A stretch of DNA of 64,000 bases from Lasioglossum baleicum (taxonomy: Eukaryota; Arthropoda; Insecta; Hymenoptera; Halictidae). Below, piece after piece: positions 13,309 through 23,829 of the stretch. The stretch's first letter is position 1; the number at the start of each line of letters is the position of its first letter. The notes beneath the pieces were generated by a model. That model made no database searches and was not told the DNA's origin. It saw nothing but the letters and a program-made list of their open reading frames with translations. The stretch lies in NCBI RefSeq assembly GCF_051020765.1, contig NC_134937.1, forward strand, positions 12,082,947 through 12,146,946, in the 5' to 3' direction. Position numbers and translations under genes: made by a program.

Positions 13309-13815
13309 CATGGATATAGGAATATAGGGATGGAGCATGAGCTAGCATTTTGGGCAAGGGGGTTTTTTTCTTTTCCGGAGGGGACGAGGTAGAAGCATGG
13401 ATCTATGGGTAGAAGTTGCATCTTTTTCATTGGCTGTGTCCAGCGCAAGCGCAGTACGTCATTATGCATGCGTTACTGATACAGTTACATAACCTTTTAG
13501 TATGTTCTTTAATTCGTGTTGCACGTTTTAATTTCCTTTCTATATTCTCTAATTTTAGTTTTCTTTAATCCCTCGTTCTATTTGCCGTTATCGAAAAATA
13601 ACCCCCCTTGCCCATAATGCTAGCTCACGCTCCATCCCTATATTCCTATATACATGATGTAACGCATGCATAATGACGTACTGCGCTTGCGCCGGCCACA
13701 GCCAATGAAAAAGATGCAACTTCTACCCATGGATCCATGCTTCCACCTCGTCCCCTCCTGAAAATGACTTCCACCCCGCAACGACATCCTCCATCCCTAT
13801 ATTCCTATATCCATG
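13309..13815. mobile_element. Nonautonomous DNA transposon (MITE) with 27-bp TIRs
   Basis: The element is 507 bp. Its ends are perfect 27-bp inverted repeats (13309-13335 and 13789-13815) beginning CATGGATATAGGAATATAGG, flanked by the exact 8-bp duplication GTTTGCAT. The CA start, 8-bp duplication and lack of an internal transposase frame fit a nonautonomous P-superfamily or hAT-superfamily element; the CATG start leans towards P but is not decisive. Inside the ends, the left-arm sequence at about 13336-13476 (motifs GCTAGCAT, GGGCAAGGGGG, GGGGACGAGGT, GAAGTTGCATC, CATTGGCTGTG) recurs inverted on the right, but in a different order and split by a third, internal TIR copy at 13630-13656. The central 13477-13599 is AT-rich and unique. 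The element is therefore rearranged or chimeric rather than a simple MITE. Confidence 0.9.
13630..13656 (-). repeat. Internal third copy of the transposon terminal repeat
   Basis: This 27-bp segment matches the outer terminal repeat with one mismatch (ATACATG against ATCCATG at the terminus). It sits inside the right half of the 13309-13815 element, in the same orientation as the right-hand end. Measured from the left end it would close a compact 348-bp version of the element (13309-13656). No copy of the 8-bp target duplication follows it, so it is an internal relic and not the end of an independent insertion at this site. Confidence 0.85.
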
Positions 13816-13823
13816 GTTTGCAT
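13816..13823 (+). repeat. Target-site duplication, right copy (GTTTGCAT)
   Basis: This is an exact repeat of 13301-13308, abutting the right terminal inverted repeat of the element at 13309-13815. The undamaged duplication and identical terminal repeats suggest that the insertion is not very old. Confidence 0.85.
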
Positions 13824-14911
13824 TCATAACCCCCGTGCGTTATTTCAATTGGAAATAACAAGATATTTTCAGCATCGAACGGTGACCCTCCCCCACGATT
13901 TCGGAAATAATCCAAAGTGTTTGAAGGTTAGGGGCTCGAGGAGCGGAGTCTAGCTCTCGAGAAAGAGCGAAAGAGGCTAAAAGTCCGGTCCGGCTCGATC
14001 CGGGAGAGAAATAAATCCCGGGAGAGAAGCGGAGTGGCTCTCCTCGCGCCTTTATCTCTCGTCATCGCTTTCTCCTCGGGGCCCCGGGTGATTTACGCTG
14101 GTCTTGTCTTCCTTAATTAGGTTAAGGCTCTCGGGGGCCCTCCTTTGCATCGGGCCGGGTAGGTGAAACAAAGAGGCAGGTCCCCCGCTTCCGATCCGAC
14201 CGCGAAATTCACTCGGACACCCTTGTTAAACATTAATCGAGGCGCTGTTGGTATTGTAACGCGGCGCGCGACGATTTATACTCGGAGCGTGCTGTTTCGG
14301 GGAACCCGGAGAACCTCTCCGACCCGAAATTTATCGCATATTTACGTCACTTGTTCCTCACGACCGTCGGTCGTTTCTCTGCTCTCGCGCGTGCTCGAAC
14401 AGGGTACAGGATGATGCAGAAATCGTGTACCGGAGATTTCGGGCTTGACACGCGGGAAAAAAGAAGAAACGAAACGAGAAGAACCGTTTTCGGTGGGCCA
14501 ACGGTGTCGAACACGGGTCTGTTTAAGTTATACAGCATGTTTCATTTATCTCGACGACCAACAAAGTACGCGAGCCGCGAATTATGTATTGACGTTTAAT
14601 GCATAAGGCGTTCCGTTTATCTCGTGACCGAGATAAGAACACACAAGGGACTGGTTATTAATATTTATGCGTTCCACGCCGACTGTTGCTTTAATCACTC
14701 TACAGCGTGTTTCATTTATCTCGCGCACGCACGCTCGCTGGCTGGAAATTATCGATCGCCGTTTCCTTCTACGTTTTACGAATCAATTAAACGTGACGGG
14801 ATTATACGACGAGCACTGCGCTCTGCAAAACTGCGTCGGAATCGTGGAAATTTAGCCATTAAACTGGATCGTCTTAGCCATGCGGGGGCCATAAATTCGG
14901 CCATATTAGCA

Positions 14912-15130
14912 TCATCGTTGAGCAGGCCTGTAGACCTGGGTGTTTCGGATTTTTGATTGCCGTCGGCGCTCACATTGTCGCAAAATGTCGTAAATCGTTG
15001 CCGGCTCTCTCGGTTTCCACGCGGGAGCGTTTTTCTCACAGCGTTCAACGGCGGCCAATAAAAAATATAGCAGGAGGATTGGCATCGTTTTAAGTAGCGA
15101 CCGCCTTCTACGTCGCGGTTGGTCGGCCAT
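14912..15130 (-). CDS. Candidate small ORF with signal-peptide-like N-terminus
   Basis: A minus-strand ATG at 15130 (context GCAATGG, with purine at -3 and G at +4) opens a 72-residue frame. It begins with a short basic region (five consecutive Arg, then SLLK) followed by a hydrophobic run, MPILLLYFLLAAV, resembling a signal peptide or signal anchor. The remainder is hydrophilic, with two Cys, a KPREPATIYDILRQC segment and an Arg-rich patch (ERRRQSK). I do not recognise the family. Another minus-strand frame is open across part of the same DNA and no splice signals or polyadenylation site are obvious, so this may be a chance frame in stop-poor DNA. Confidence 0.15.
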   Translation of the reverse strand: MADQPRRRRRSLLKTMPILLLYFLLAAVERCEKNAPAWKPREPATIYDILRQCERRRQSKIRNTQVYRPAQR

Positions 15131-16730
15131 TGCGTAGTTGCAGCCGCCGAAGGCCGTTCTAGGTCGTTCGGTAGTTGCCATTAGGCAATGCTTCTCGCAC
15201 TGGTTACCTTACGCAGTTAATTCGACGCGACTCCTGTCCTTGCCGGGATTGAGAACAAGCCGGTTCTCTCTCGAGCTACACCGAAACCATTCTATTGTGC
15301 CATTTAGAAATCCCTCCCCTTCGAACGGGCGATCCGCATCATTTTTTCATATTTCCTTGCCTATGTTACTGTGGCTGGAACGGTAGACCGTGGATTTTTT
15401 GCAAAATCAAAATTCTCAGTCAGGTTATAATGGTTGGGCCTGATACGGTTGACGTTGGAAATGATAGCAGACTGTTTGCGTTTTGTTTCAGAGGAAGGCT
15501 CGCGCCATAAACCAGTGGGAGGATTGTTCCCGTGCAGGCGTTCACCAGGAAAACCTCGGAATTTATGAACTTGTAAGGTACGTTCATGCTGGTGCTGTAT
15601 TCAGCCGAGAGACTCAATAAAATGTACTTTCGTTACTTTCTCGCGGTCCCTTTCCGCTCTCCCCCTCCCAGCTGTTCTCTCTGTCTCTCGTTTATTTGTT
15701 AGCGGCGCGATAAAACTGCTCGTCCGCGGCCCGGTTGCTCCCAAAGCGTTCCGCCCGACGCCTTTTCATTTAAACTGCCGCTCGTAAGAAATAATGCTGG
15801 AAAAAGCCCGTCCGCGCTTCGGTTACGAGACGCAACCCCGTTTTTAACGATCGCACTTAACCGGGGAACGCGAGCGGGCGCGGGCGCGCGCGAAATTTGC
15901 GATCGGGACCGGCGACCGTGTCGGTATAAAGCCGGAGCCTTTAACAGCGGTGTACAACGCCGTGGAACCAGCTCTCTGCTAGCTCGCTTGATGAAGCTTT
16001 GAAGTTTCGTAAAGCACCGTCGTAAATTTTGCGGCGATAGTCCTGAACCCCTTGGTTAACTGGCTATTTTATTGCGAGCCCGCGCGCGGCGACCGATCTG
16101 GATGCACGTTCGACCAATTGCCGCGCTACCGTCGCTATCCTCGTTGAACTATGTGGCAATCATTAATCACCGAGGGTGCTAGACGACCGTCTTATATCAT
16201 CTCGTGAGGGTTACTCGGATCCGAGCTTTGTTTCATTGTCAGCTCTACTCCCGAATGTAGACGAAATCGGGCAAATAACGAGCACTTGAAACTTTGTGAT
16301 CGAGATCACGGAACTGTGTGAAAAGATGTTTTCGACAAAACCTTTCCCACATCGTAACCACCTCAGTAGACATCTATAGTCAGCCGCATTAAAATCAAAG
16401 GGGATTTTAAATACGCGGTCTCATGCAGTTAATTGGTTAGCCTCGTTAACGCTTGCCCTGCGATTTCCTTCGCAGGAGTGCTAATCGGGGCTACTCATTA
16501 TTATCGTTTACATAATTCCTCAAAGTGAAAGAAAATTTATGTTCATTATCAATGATGCATTTTCTTGTGCGTATACTTGCGCACTTTACACCGTTCCGAG
16601 CGAAAGTAATAGCAAGACGGAATCGCGATGGCGTGTTTCGTGAATCGGGTAGGTGAACGTGTCGGCGCGGTCTATGATGGAACTATAAAGGCCATCTGTT
16701 CGCGTTTAGAGTCTCCTTTATGCTGGCCGA

Positions 16731-16738
16731 TGACGTCA
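16731..16738. promoter_or_regulatory. Second perfect CRE palindrome TGACGTCA
   Basis: This is a perfect CREB/ATF-type palindrome. About 48 bp upstream is CTATAAAGG (near 16682), which resembles a TATA box on the plus strand. No coding frame with a credible product begins downstream, so a promoter is only a possibility. The other CRE in the window is at 10403. Confidence 0.2.
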
Positions 16739-18007
16739 CCTTTCGCGAGATAAACGCAGAGATGAACGCCTACTCCAGTGTCCCCCTGTGGTCCCTATCG
16801 TTTCCCACCCCCACCGCCACCCCCGCCTTCGTTCGTTCGCGTTCGCCGGCACGTTTTCTAGGCGCGAAACTTATCGACAGACTGCAACGCTGGTGTTATA
16901 CGAGCGGACTTTAACAGCCGTTCGCCTAATCGTCGCGAACCGGGTTTCGAGGAATGTTGAACGCGTGCGGCTGGAGTGGCTTTTGGCACGCAGCTGGACG
17001 TCATTGTCATTCGTAAATCAGCGGCAGCCTAAACCAGCCTCGGGGGTTTCGCGATTTACCCAGGCTATTTTTCGCCTGTTTCCAGGTGAACTTCGTACTC
17101 ATTGTAAATCCGACCTGTCGATTCCACACTCGGCTGTAAACAAGTGCGCGTGTTGGGCTTGAAGCCGGGACTGTACTGACAGTTTTGAAATATTATACGC
17201 CTTTGCACATGTACTTCAACATACATATATTATAAGATAAAGAATATACACAAAAGCGATCCGGAAAACGTCCTGCAATTTCACCCTCGATATTGGAAGA
17301 GCTCCTCGTCAAGCAACATCATCTAGAAAGAACGATGAGACCAGAAGGGGTTGAAGACTGGTTCACGAGGATGGAAGAGCGGTATCGTTATCTCGACGGG
17401 TCCGTCGGATCCGTTCGAATCGGGAGCGCCGCGTGGTGGCGTTCCGTCGAGACAGCACGGTCTCTGGCTGGGCGCCAGAGGCGTCCCGACGCTTGCCGAG
17501 AGGATGGACCGAGTCCGGCCGAAGACGGCGTCCCGGCGTCGAGCGTCCGTCAGTGCGTGTGCGACATGGCTGCGAGGCGCTGCGCCGACCTAGACGCCCT
17601 CCACCTCGCGATGTGAACAGACCCGCAGCGTCCTCGTACGAGATCGCTGAACGATCCCCAAACGTTGCACCCCCGCGTGGTCTCTCTTTCTCTGCGTTCC
17701 GCGTCCTCTCCCGCTCTTTGTCGCGCGTTCGAATCGGTGTCGAGCAACCATACTCGCGATCAACGACCTTGGGAACGGCCACAGTCCTTCCGGAGCTTGA
17801 CGAACTTAGGGAGGCCTTGAGCATCGAGAACATCGACGCTTGGAGGTTGTCTAGGGTTGTACTCTTCGCCGGACCTCGCGCGGAGAACTTGAAGAGAACT
17901 TGGGCCACTAGATCGTGGATAGGGATTGCTAGATCCAAGAAACCTGCTCGAGTTGTTAAAGATTGTATTCATCTTCCGGGGTGCTCAAGATTCGGTTCTT
18001 CTGAATT

Positions 18008-18226
18008 TCACTCTGACGAAGATCCTGGCTCTGTGAACACGATTGCGTGAACGTCGAAGGGTTCCATGTAAACTGAAGAAGAGCGAAGGATCGGACGAGG
18101 AAAATTGCGCAGATGCTCGCAGTCGAGTTTAATTAACGAGACGATGGTCTGAGGATGATTCAGAACCAAATGGAGGAAGAGGAATATTAAAGACAGCGGA
18201 GCAAAGTCAATGCTGTCGCGGTCCAT
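18008..18226 (-). CDS. Candidate minus-strand ORF, possibly a degraded gene fragment
   Basis: An ATG at 18226 on the minus strand opens 72 codons with varied residue composition: an acidic start (MDRDSIDFAP), a hydrophobic stretch (LSLIFLFLHLVL), then SLIKLDCEHLRNFPRPIL, ending in PGSSSE. The upstream frame starting at 18499 and the downstream one starting at 17938 are in the same phase, and only a few stops separate the three. This could be a decaying coding sequence or coincidence. I recognise no family, and no clear splice sites rescue the stops. If it is a real gene, orientation is minus and the downstream part would include SARGPAKSTTLDNL-like sequence near 17890. Confidence 0.12.
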   Translation of the reverse strand: MDRDSIDFAPLSLIFLFLHLVLNHPQTIVSLIKLDCEHLRNFPRPILRSSSVYMEPFDVHAIVFTEPGSSSE

Positions 18227-18979
18227 GGTGATCGTTAATTAATCTTAGGACAGTTCGTTAGAGGACTGATCGGAGAGTTGGTCGATGAAAATGTAGAGGA
18301 CGAGGAGACAGATGTGCCAAGCAACATGGCGAGATAAATGAATGGGCGCATTTGTCGGTAGAGAAGCTTGTTGTTCTCGGCGAACGAACGTATCATTCCT
18401 GCAGCGAGAGAACGTTGCATTCCCTGTAGAGTTAAGCCTAGCCGGAACCGGAAGGCTCTTCGGTGTCTCTCTCTCTCGACGTTGCACATAAATGCTCACA
18501 GACTGCGGACCACTAGAATCTTCGTACGCTATGGACCTTCGTAGGCTAAGGACTTAGACTGTAGTGACCTAGTTTTCGAGTGAAGAATAGCATACTATCT
18601 GATGATAAAACAGACTCAAGATTGAATGACGCGACATGCGTAACACTCTGAAACACTTGGAAATAGTATATTACTCGCAAGATCAACTTTAGACTCCAGT
18701 ATCCAGACTTCCAGTATCACAAAAGGAAAATTTAACCATCGACTTGGATTGGCTGGGAAGCTATCTTACTAACCTTGGGAGATCTGGTGACAAGGGCCTG
18801 GATTCAAGCAACCCAGCGAAGAAAGAAACTTATGATCTCAAGATCTGCTCTAGTTAGTTCCAAATCACCTACAACTACGAATCTGATAAATTGAGGACCT
18901 AATTGAAAGTGACTCAGTGACCACGCGTATAACATCCTATGTACCACTAAAAACTTTTCTACAAACATTTACAGACTGA

Positions 18980-19167
18980 GAACATAAACCAAGTGACCCA
19001 GTGACCAAGTGAACATCCTCTAAGCAACTACCCCCAAGAATTCCTTAAAATAACCCTTTCAGAGTTACAGATCGTCAACATCCCCATCAAAGAAAAGGAC
19101 TCGCCATCCGACTATGGACCTTCTAAATCCAAGAACATAACTCAAGTGACCCAGTGACCAAGTTAAC
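18980..19167. repeat. Degenerate direct repeats around AGTGACCCAGTGACC
   Basis: A 35-bp segment at 18980-19014 (core CAAGTGACCCAGTGACCAAG) recurs at 19133-19167 with about three differences. A weaker relative (AAAGTGACTCAGTGACCACG) lies at about 18905-18924, and a shorter one (GTAGTGACCTAG) at about 18561-18572. A second short motif, CTATGGACCTTC, is shared between about 18529 and 19112. The pattern suggests an old local duplication with a period of roughly 150 bp inside the CpG-poor segment. Confidence 0.7.
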
Positions 19168-19403
19168 TGTAGCCACTTCCCAGATCTCGAAGAGTTGAAC
19201 CAACATGTCCGGCCGGTGAGTCGATCGCCGCGATCCAGGGCTGTCGTGCGGCGATGATCGAGCCGGGCAGTGATCCTCTGGATCGTTCGCTCGAGAAACC
19301 ACCCGGACGAGCGATGCCGGCCTAGTGACAGTTCGCCGAGGTTCGCGGATCTGCCGATGTGTTTGTCGACAAAACAGTGGCTCCTACTGCGGCCACGTGA
19401 GCG

Positions 19404-19440
19404 AGAAGCAGAAGAAGAGGAAGAGGAGGACGAGGAAGTC
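19404..19440. repeat. GAA/GAG-rich tract
   Basis: This is a purine tract of GAA, GAG and GAC triplets on the plus strand. In one plus frame it encodes an acidic run of Glu and Asp; on the minus strand it gives polyserine. The open frames on either side (19270-19575 plus, 19065-19523 minus) owe much of their length to this tract, so neither is accepted as a gene on this evidence. Confidence 0.6.
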
Positions 19441-19804
19441 CCTGAAGAGGACGACTTCTCGACTTCTCTCGAGGTGGCCCCCTCTCGGCCCAAAGCTGTC
19501 GTCTTCGTCGGTCTGTTGCTCACCGTGCAGCTACCCTCTAGAGGAGTGCACGTGCGGGGCTGCGTGCGCGCGTGAACCGTGTCTTTCTGTGTGTTGGCAG
19601 TGTGTACAGTGCAGGGACCGACGATGGAATATCGGTGAGGTCACGAGGTCACCGCAGAATGCCTGAGCCGAGGGCAAAGCGCTGTAAACACTGTGACGGT
19701 ACGACACGCACAACGTTTGGATCATTCCCGCGATCACTGTCCTCCGATCTTGTGTGATCGAGGATCTAGAACGCCTGACGTCTGTCCCCCCACTAACACA
19801 ATTT

Positions 19805-19810
19805 AATAAA
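19805..19810 (+). terminator. AATAAA hexamer, possible polyadenylation signal
   Basis: AATAAA is followed by a T-rich and then TG-rich stretch (GTTTTTGCCTGG), the usual arrangement of a polyadenylation signal with a downstream element. It closes the unusual 17240-19830 block on the plus strand. The hexamer is common by chance in AT-rich DNA, so it matters only as support for a plus-strand transcript across that block. Confidence 0.2.
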
Positions 19811-20696
19811 GTTTTTGCCTGGTTTTCGCTATAGCTGATTATTAACACCCTCACCCTTTGCAGGAGCTATGTTTGACGCCGTTTCTGCTGCCGAATCCAC
19901 GTGCACCACTTCTCGTTGAGGAGTTTGTTTGGTCGGTGTGACAGGTTTATCGAGTTTGATGCGTTCCTGTGTCAGTCAACCTGATTCATACCATTTTGTC
20001 TGCTTTGCATGGTGTTTTGTGAGTAAGATGATGTTTAACAAAATTTATTCGTGGCTTTTGTTCTCTAAGAACGATCAGCCGACGATAATTCAATCGTTGT
20101 TTTTCTCGATCCTTTATATTAATCCTTTCTGCAATCGCTTTTCAAGGGTTTGTCCAGGCAAAAAGTGGATAGTAGCCAGTTGAATCATTTCCAACGCGGT
20201 GCGAAATATTCTCGAAGGTTTCTGTGATTTGTCATAAAGTCAAGGTCTCGACAGCTCGAAATTGTCACTGTTTTCGAGTAACGAATATCCCGAAAAACTG
20301 AATAACGTTCCTCTCGACACAGAAAAACTTTTAGACCCGGTGTCTAGAGGTTACAAAATCACTTTTCGCGAACTATAATTAATTTCACTGTTGTGAATTC
20401 GTGTCTGTTTCAAACACACACACACAAATATTCATACAACGTACATTTTAAACGATCATCTTCGGCTGATTTACCCTCGTCGAGGGTGACTCCAGTGGAG
20501 TCAGCGACGGTTGTTAGCAGCGCAAGGGAGCAACCGGCTACGAAAGTGTTAATTAGGGACGAATAGGAGGCCATTTTATCTGTGGGTCATTTATTCCGCG
20601 GCTGTGGCCGGACACTTGGACCAGGCTTGAGGCAGACCAAGGCGAGTGCGCATAGCGCATTCCTATCGGATGGCAACCACGTCCAACTAGCAGGTT

Positions 20697-20762
20697 CCCC
20701 TCTCTGCGTCTCTGTCTCTCTTTCTCTCTTTCTCTCTGTTCTTCCTCCTTCTTTCGTCTCTC
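20697..20762. repeat. CT-rich microsatellite tract
   Basis: This is a roughly 65-bp pyrimidine tract dominated by TCTCT and TTCTCTC units. It is low-complexity DNA, with no clear acceptor AG at a useful position immediately after it. Open frames crossing it are unlikely to be real. Confidence 0.7.
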
Positions 20763-23700
20763 GCGCTCCACACCGACAGTATTTTTATCCCCGGTTATTC
20801 ACCCTCTTATCTGCGAATAGAGGCGCCCCTTATCCACCTGGATTCATGCCTTCTTTCCGTCACCGTCGCACCTCACCCCTCTGCCGTCCGTCACTCGACA
20901 ATACGTTTATTCATCGGCCCGACGAAGTCGGTATGGTCGCAATTGGATTCCCTGTTCCTCGATGAGACCAATAAACACGCGTAATCGCTCGAACAACCTT
21001 TGTTTGCTTCTCTAACACGGATTCGCGAAATTCTTCTCCAAGGAATTTGACGTGAGCTTCTTCAACATTGATTAACTCGAGTGACCTTCTATTTCATTTA
21101 TAAAGACTATAAAGAGCAAGATTTGTGTCAGCAATTTGTGTTTCGCTTCTTTTTAAAATAGACTACGAACGAAGTAAAAAATGCACAGTATTTTCGTTTT
21201 TTTTTTTTCAATGAAAGTCGGACCGAGATCGTAATTAGCACGTATTGGTAGCGCGTTTCTGTCAGAGAAGATTTTCAGTTGCGCGTTCTAAAAAAGAATA
21301 TCGATCGTTTGATGCCAACTACTAGCACCCACGAATACTTCCGTGAGTCAGTGTTCGTATTTTCTTTGAAAACAAATGTTTCAATCCATTTCCCGTAACC
21401 TATTAGATCTAATCTTGGATTTCTTGATTGGAGTCGTCCAAATGGTAGACCAATGTATTACGCTTTTCGTGTTCCGCCGATAGAAAAAATATTGACTGAA
21501 GGGAGGAAATAGAATGAAAAGGAATTCTGCTGACAATGATTTTCTTCGCTACGACTAAAAATACAAATTTTAGCGAACCATACCGGATTAATGATGAATC
21601 TTTACGGTACACGAACAAATGTTTCGAAATTCGATGTTCTACGCACGTTTTACGGTAGATCGCGAACAGATCCGTCTCGCGAATGTTTGCTAAAAAACAC
21701 ACGGATCTAGCGGGCCGGTGTTTATAAGGTTTGTTTAAGAATTCCCGATGCAGACATAAGAAACGTAAGAAACGGGCGCAACATAGCAAAATCCTTTTTT
21801 TAATCGCGGCCATCTGGTCGGAGTCCGGTTCGACGTTTCGAGAAACAAAAAGAGATATGGCTGCAAAACGATCGGCCGAGTACGATCGTCGGCGAATAAG
21901 ATCAAGAAAAAGAAGAAGAAGAAAAAAAGTAGGCCAATACACGAAGTGATCGTTACCATTCTCGAGCGCTTCGATGTTTGCATAGGCGATCGGACCGGAA
22001 AGTAATTCAAATAAACGGATGCCACATCGACCAATCTTCCCGCAAATATACCGCGATATTCCTCAGATTTCTTCTCTCGCGGAAAAAAACTCGATAGTGT
22101 CCCGGAAATTTCCGATTGCAATTGCTTGCGAATTTTTTCCTGAACGTTTATCATTTTTTTCGCTAAATTTTGCCCGATTTATTCGGGGCTGTAAAAATGA
22201 TTTTTCATGGAGTTTTTACTTTTTGTGCGATTTGATGTGAAATTATTCATATGGAATACTCTGAAATATTAGGTTTGCGTTTTCTTCGCAAGTGAAACTG
22301 CGAGACTTTAACCCGGTTCGAGGTGGCTCGAGGTGCTCGTTACAGTTTCATTCGCGGCACTTCCACTTTTCCTCTCTCGTCGCGCTTCAAAATTAAACTC
22401 GAGGACTATGTAGCGGTAATGGCGCTCTTCCGCGTTATGGACGTCGACGACGAACAAAAGCAGCCATTGAGCACCGTGCATTCATCTGCGGCAACCGTTC
22501 CGACATAAAAGTCCTGCCTAGAGCCGCGGTAACCGTGACTGCATTCGTCTTGTTTATCAAAAGACAATTGTCTCCGAGAGCAGAACATCGGGAAGTGTAG
22601 ATTCGCGAGTGACGAATGAAGTCCGTCGCATTTGGCACAAGCTCGCTCAATACTAAACGAAGGCGGCGAATTTTACCCGTTTATGACAGAAATAAACGAA
22701 ACTTTCATGTGGCGCCAAAGGACAAATGACGAGAATTAAATTAGAAATTCTTTCTTTTCTTTTTATTAACTAATGTGCGATTTTATGGTTCCACAAGGCT
22801 AATCAATAAATATCGCTTCGATCTCCTATGAATAAAGCATAATTGAGAATTCTGATATCATGCGCTCGGGTCCGTGAATGTAGGGACTGATTAGGAGTAA
22901 ATGAATTAAGAGTCGATATGCTTGTAAGTTGAATGGTTATTTGTGAGCTTGTGTGAATGTTCACGGTCTGGTTACACCAGAAGAGATTCAGAATTTCGAA
23001 TCCATTGTACACCGACAACCAGACGGTGATGTATGGCCCAGGGACGGCCCGATGATTACGAGGAATCTGTTCCCTCATCCTTCGAGAACCTTGTCGTTAA
23101 CGAACGTCCGCCCCTTTTAATTACTTTGTTCATTAATCAGCCCGGGGACTGGGCGCTGGGTGCTAGGGGTGAGTGCCCTTCCAATAAACAGCCTGTTACG
23201 ATTTAATTGACAGCCTCGCTCGGATCGGTCTTCTTTTCACGTGATTGTTCGCAGCTTTGAATTTTCTATGATTTTTCCTTTCAAAGATCTGCGAGGAGTC
23301 TCTCATCTCTGTATGAATATCTTCGGGGTAGCTCGTTCTTGTGGTCAGCAGGTTGAACAGTTCTAGCTCTGGAATGGCTCTGGAACAGCTCGGGAACAGT
23401 TAGGAAACTCGATGAACGTCATCGCCAGATGTTTCTCGCGATTCCCGATCAGCTCGAGAAACACCACCCATTCGGAACCTTCTCATTTTTATGAGATCGC
23501 GGGTCTTCTTCAAAGAGGAACGTTCCGCCGATGGACAGTGAAATATCGTTCGCCATTGGCCCGTCTTTATCTCCGGTTTTTTTATTCCTGCCCGTTACGT
23601 AACGTCCAGTATTATTCCTGTCTTTATATTTGTCTGTGCCGATATTCCTCAAGGTTGCGATCGTTGGAGGATCCAGCGGCGTGGGCGATGACAATCGCGA

Positions 23701-23785
23701 TCGAGGGACACCACGTTCTTCCATAAATTTTGATCTAAATGCGTCTTTTACGCTCCAGCTTTCACGAGACCGTCGAAATTTTTGA

Positions 23786-23829
23786 TTTAGTGGATCCTGG
23801 ATCCATCATGGAACGATGGAGCCACTAAA
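23786..23829. repeat. Quasi-palindromic hairpin
   Basis: TTTAGTGG at 23786-23793 pairs perfectly with CCACTAAA at 23822-23829. Inner bases (ATCCAT against ATGGA) add further pairing. The stem-loop is only 44 bp, shorter than a typical microRNA precursor. Confidence 0.5.

Larger units (their letters stand above)
13824..17239. other. Gene-poor CpG-rich DNA
   Basis: No recognised gene lies here apart from the weak small ORF listed at 14912-15130. A 22-bp motif, TACAGC(A/G)TGTTTCATTTATCTCG, occurs twice on the plus strand, at about 14531 and 14701, with a shorter related string (CCGTTTATCTCGTGACC) near 14612. A perfect CRE (TGACGTCA) at 16731-16738 lies just downstream of a CTATAAAGG string near 16682, a loosely promoter-like arrangement. 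The 15850-15900 patch is rich in GCGC. Confidence 0.5.
17240..19830. other. Compositionally distinct block, possible transcribed region
   Basis: Three parts can be seen. From 17293 to about 18050 several frames on both strands lack stops, in GC-rich DNA. From about 18008 to 18499 the minus strand has successive open frames in one phase (starts at 18499, 18226 and 17938) separated by stop codons. From about 18541 to 19200 CpG is strikingly rare: I counted about 14 in 660 bp, against 8 in the single 60-base line from 58261. That segment carries degenerate AGTGACC repeats. At 19404-19440 is a GAA/GAG-rich tract, and AATAAA occurs at 19805. In insects with sparse gene-body methylation, CpG depletion marks methylated transcribed regions, so an unannotated transcript is plausible. 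Strand and exon limits are unknown. Confidence 0.35.

Noticed and set aside
19270..19666. Acidic (Glu-rich) frame and overlapping Cys-rich frame on the plus strand
   Set aside because: The two are mutually exclusive frames of the same DNA, and the acidic run is a GAA/GAG repeat. The Cys-rich pattern fits no family I know.
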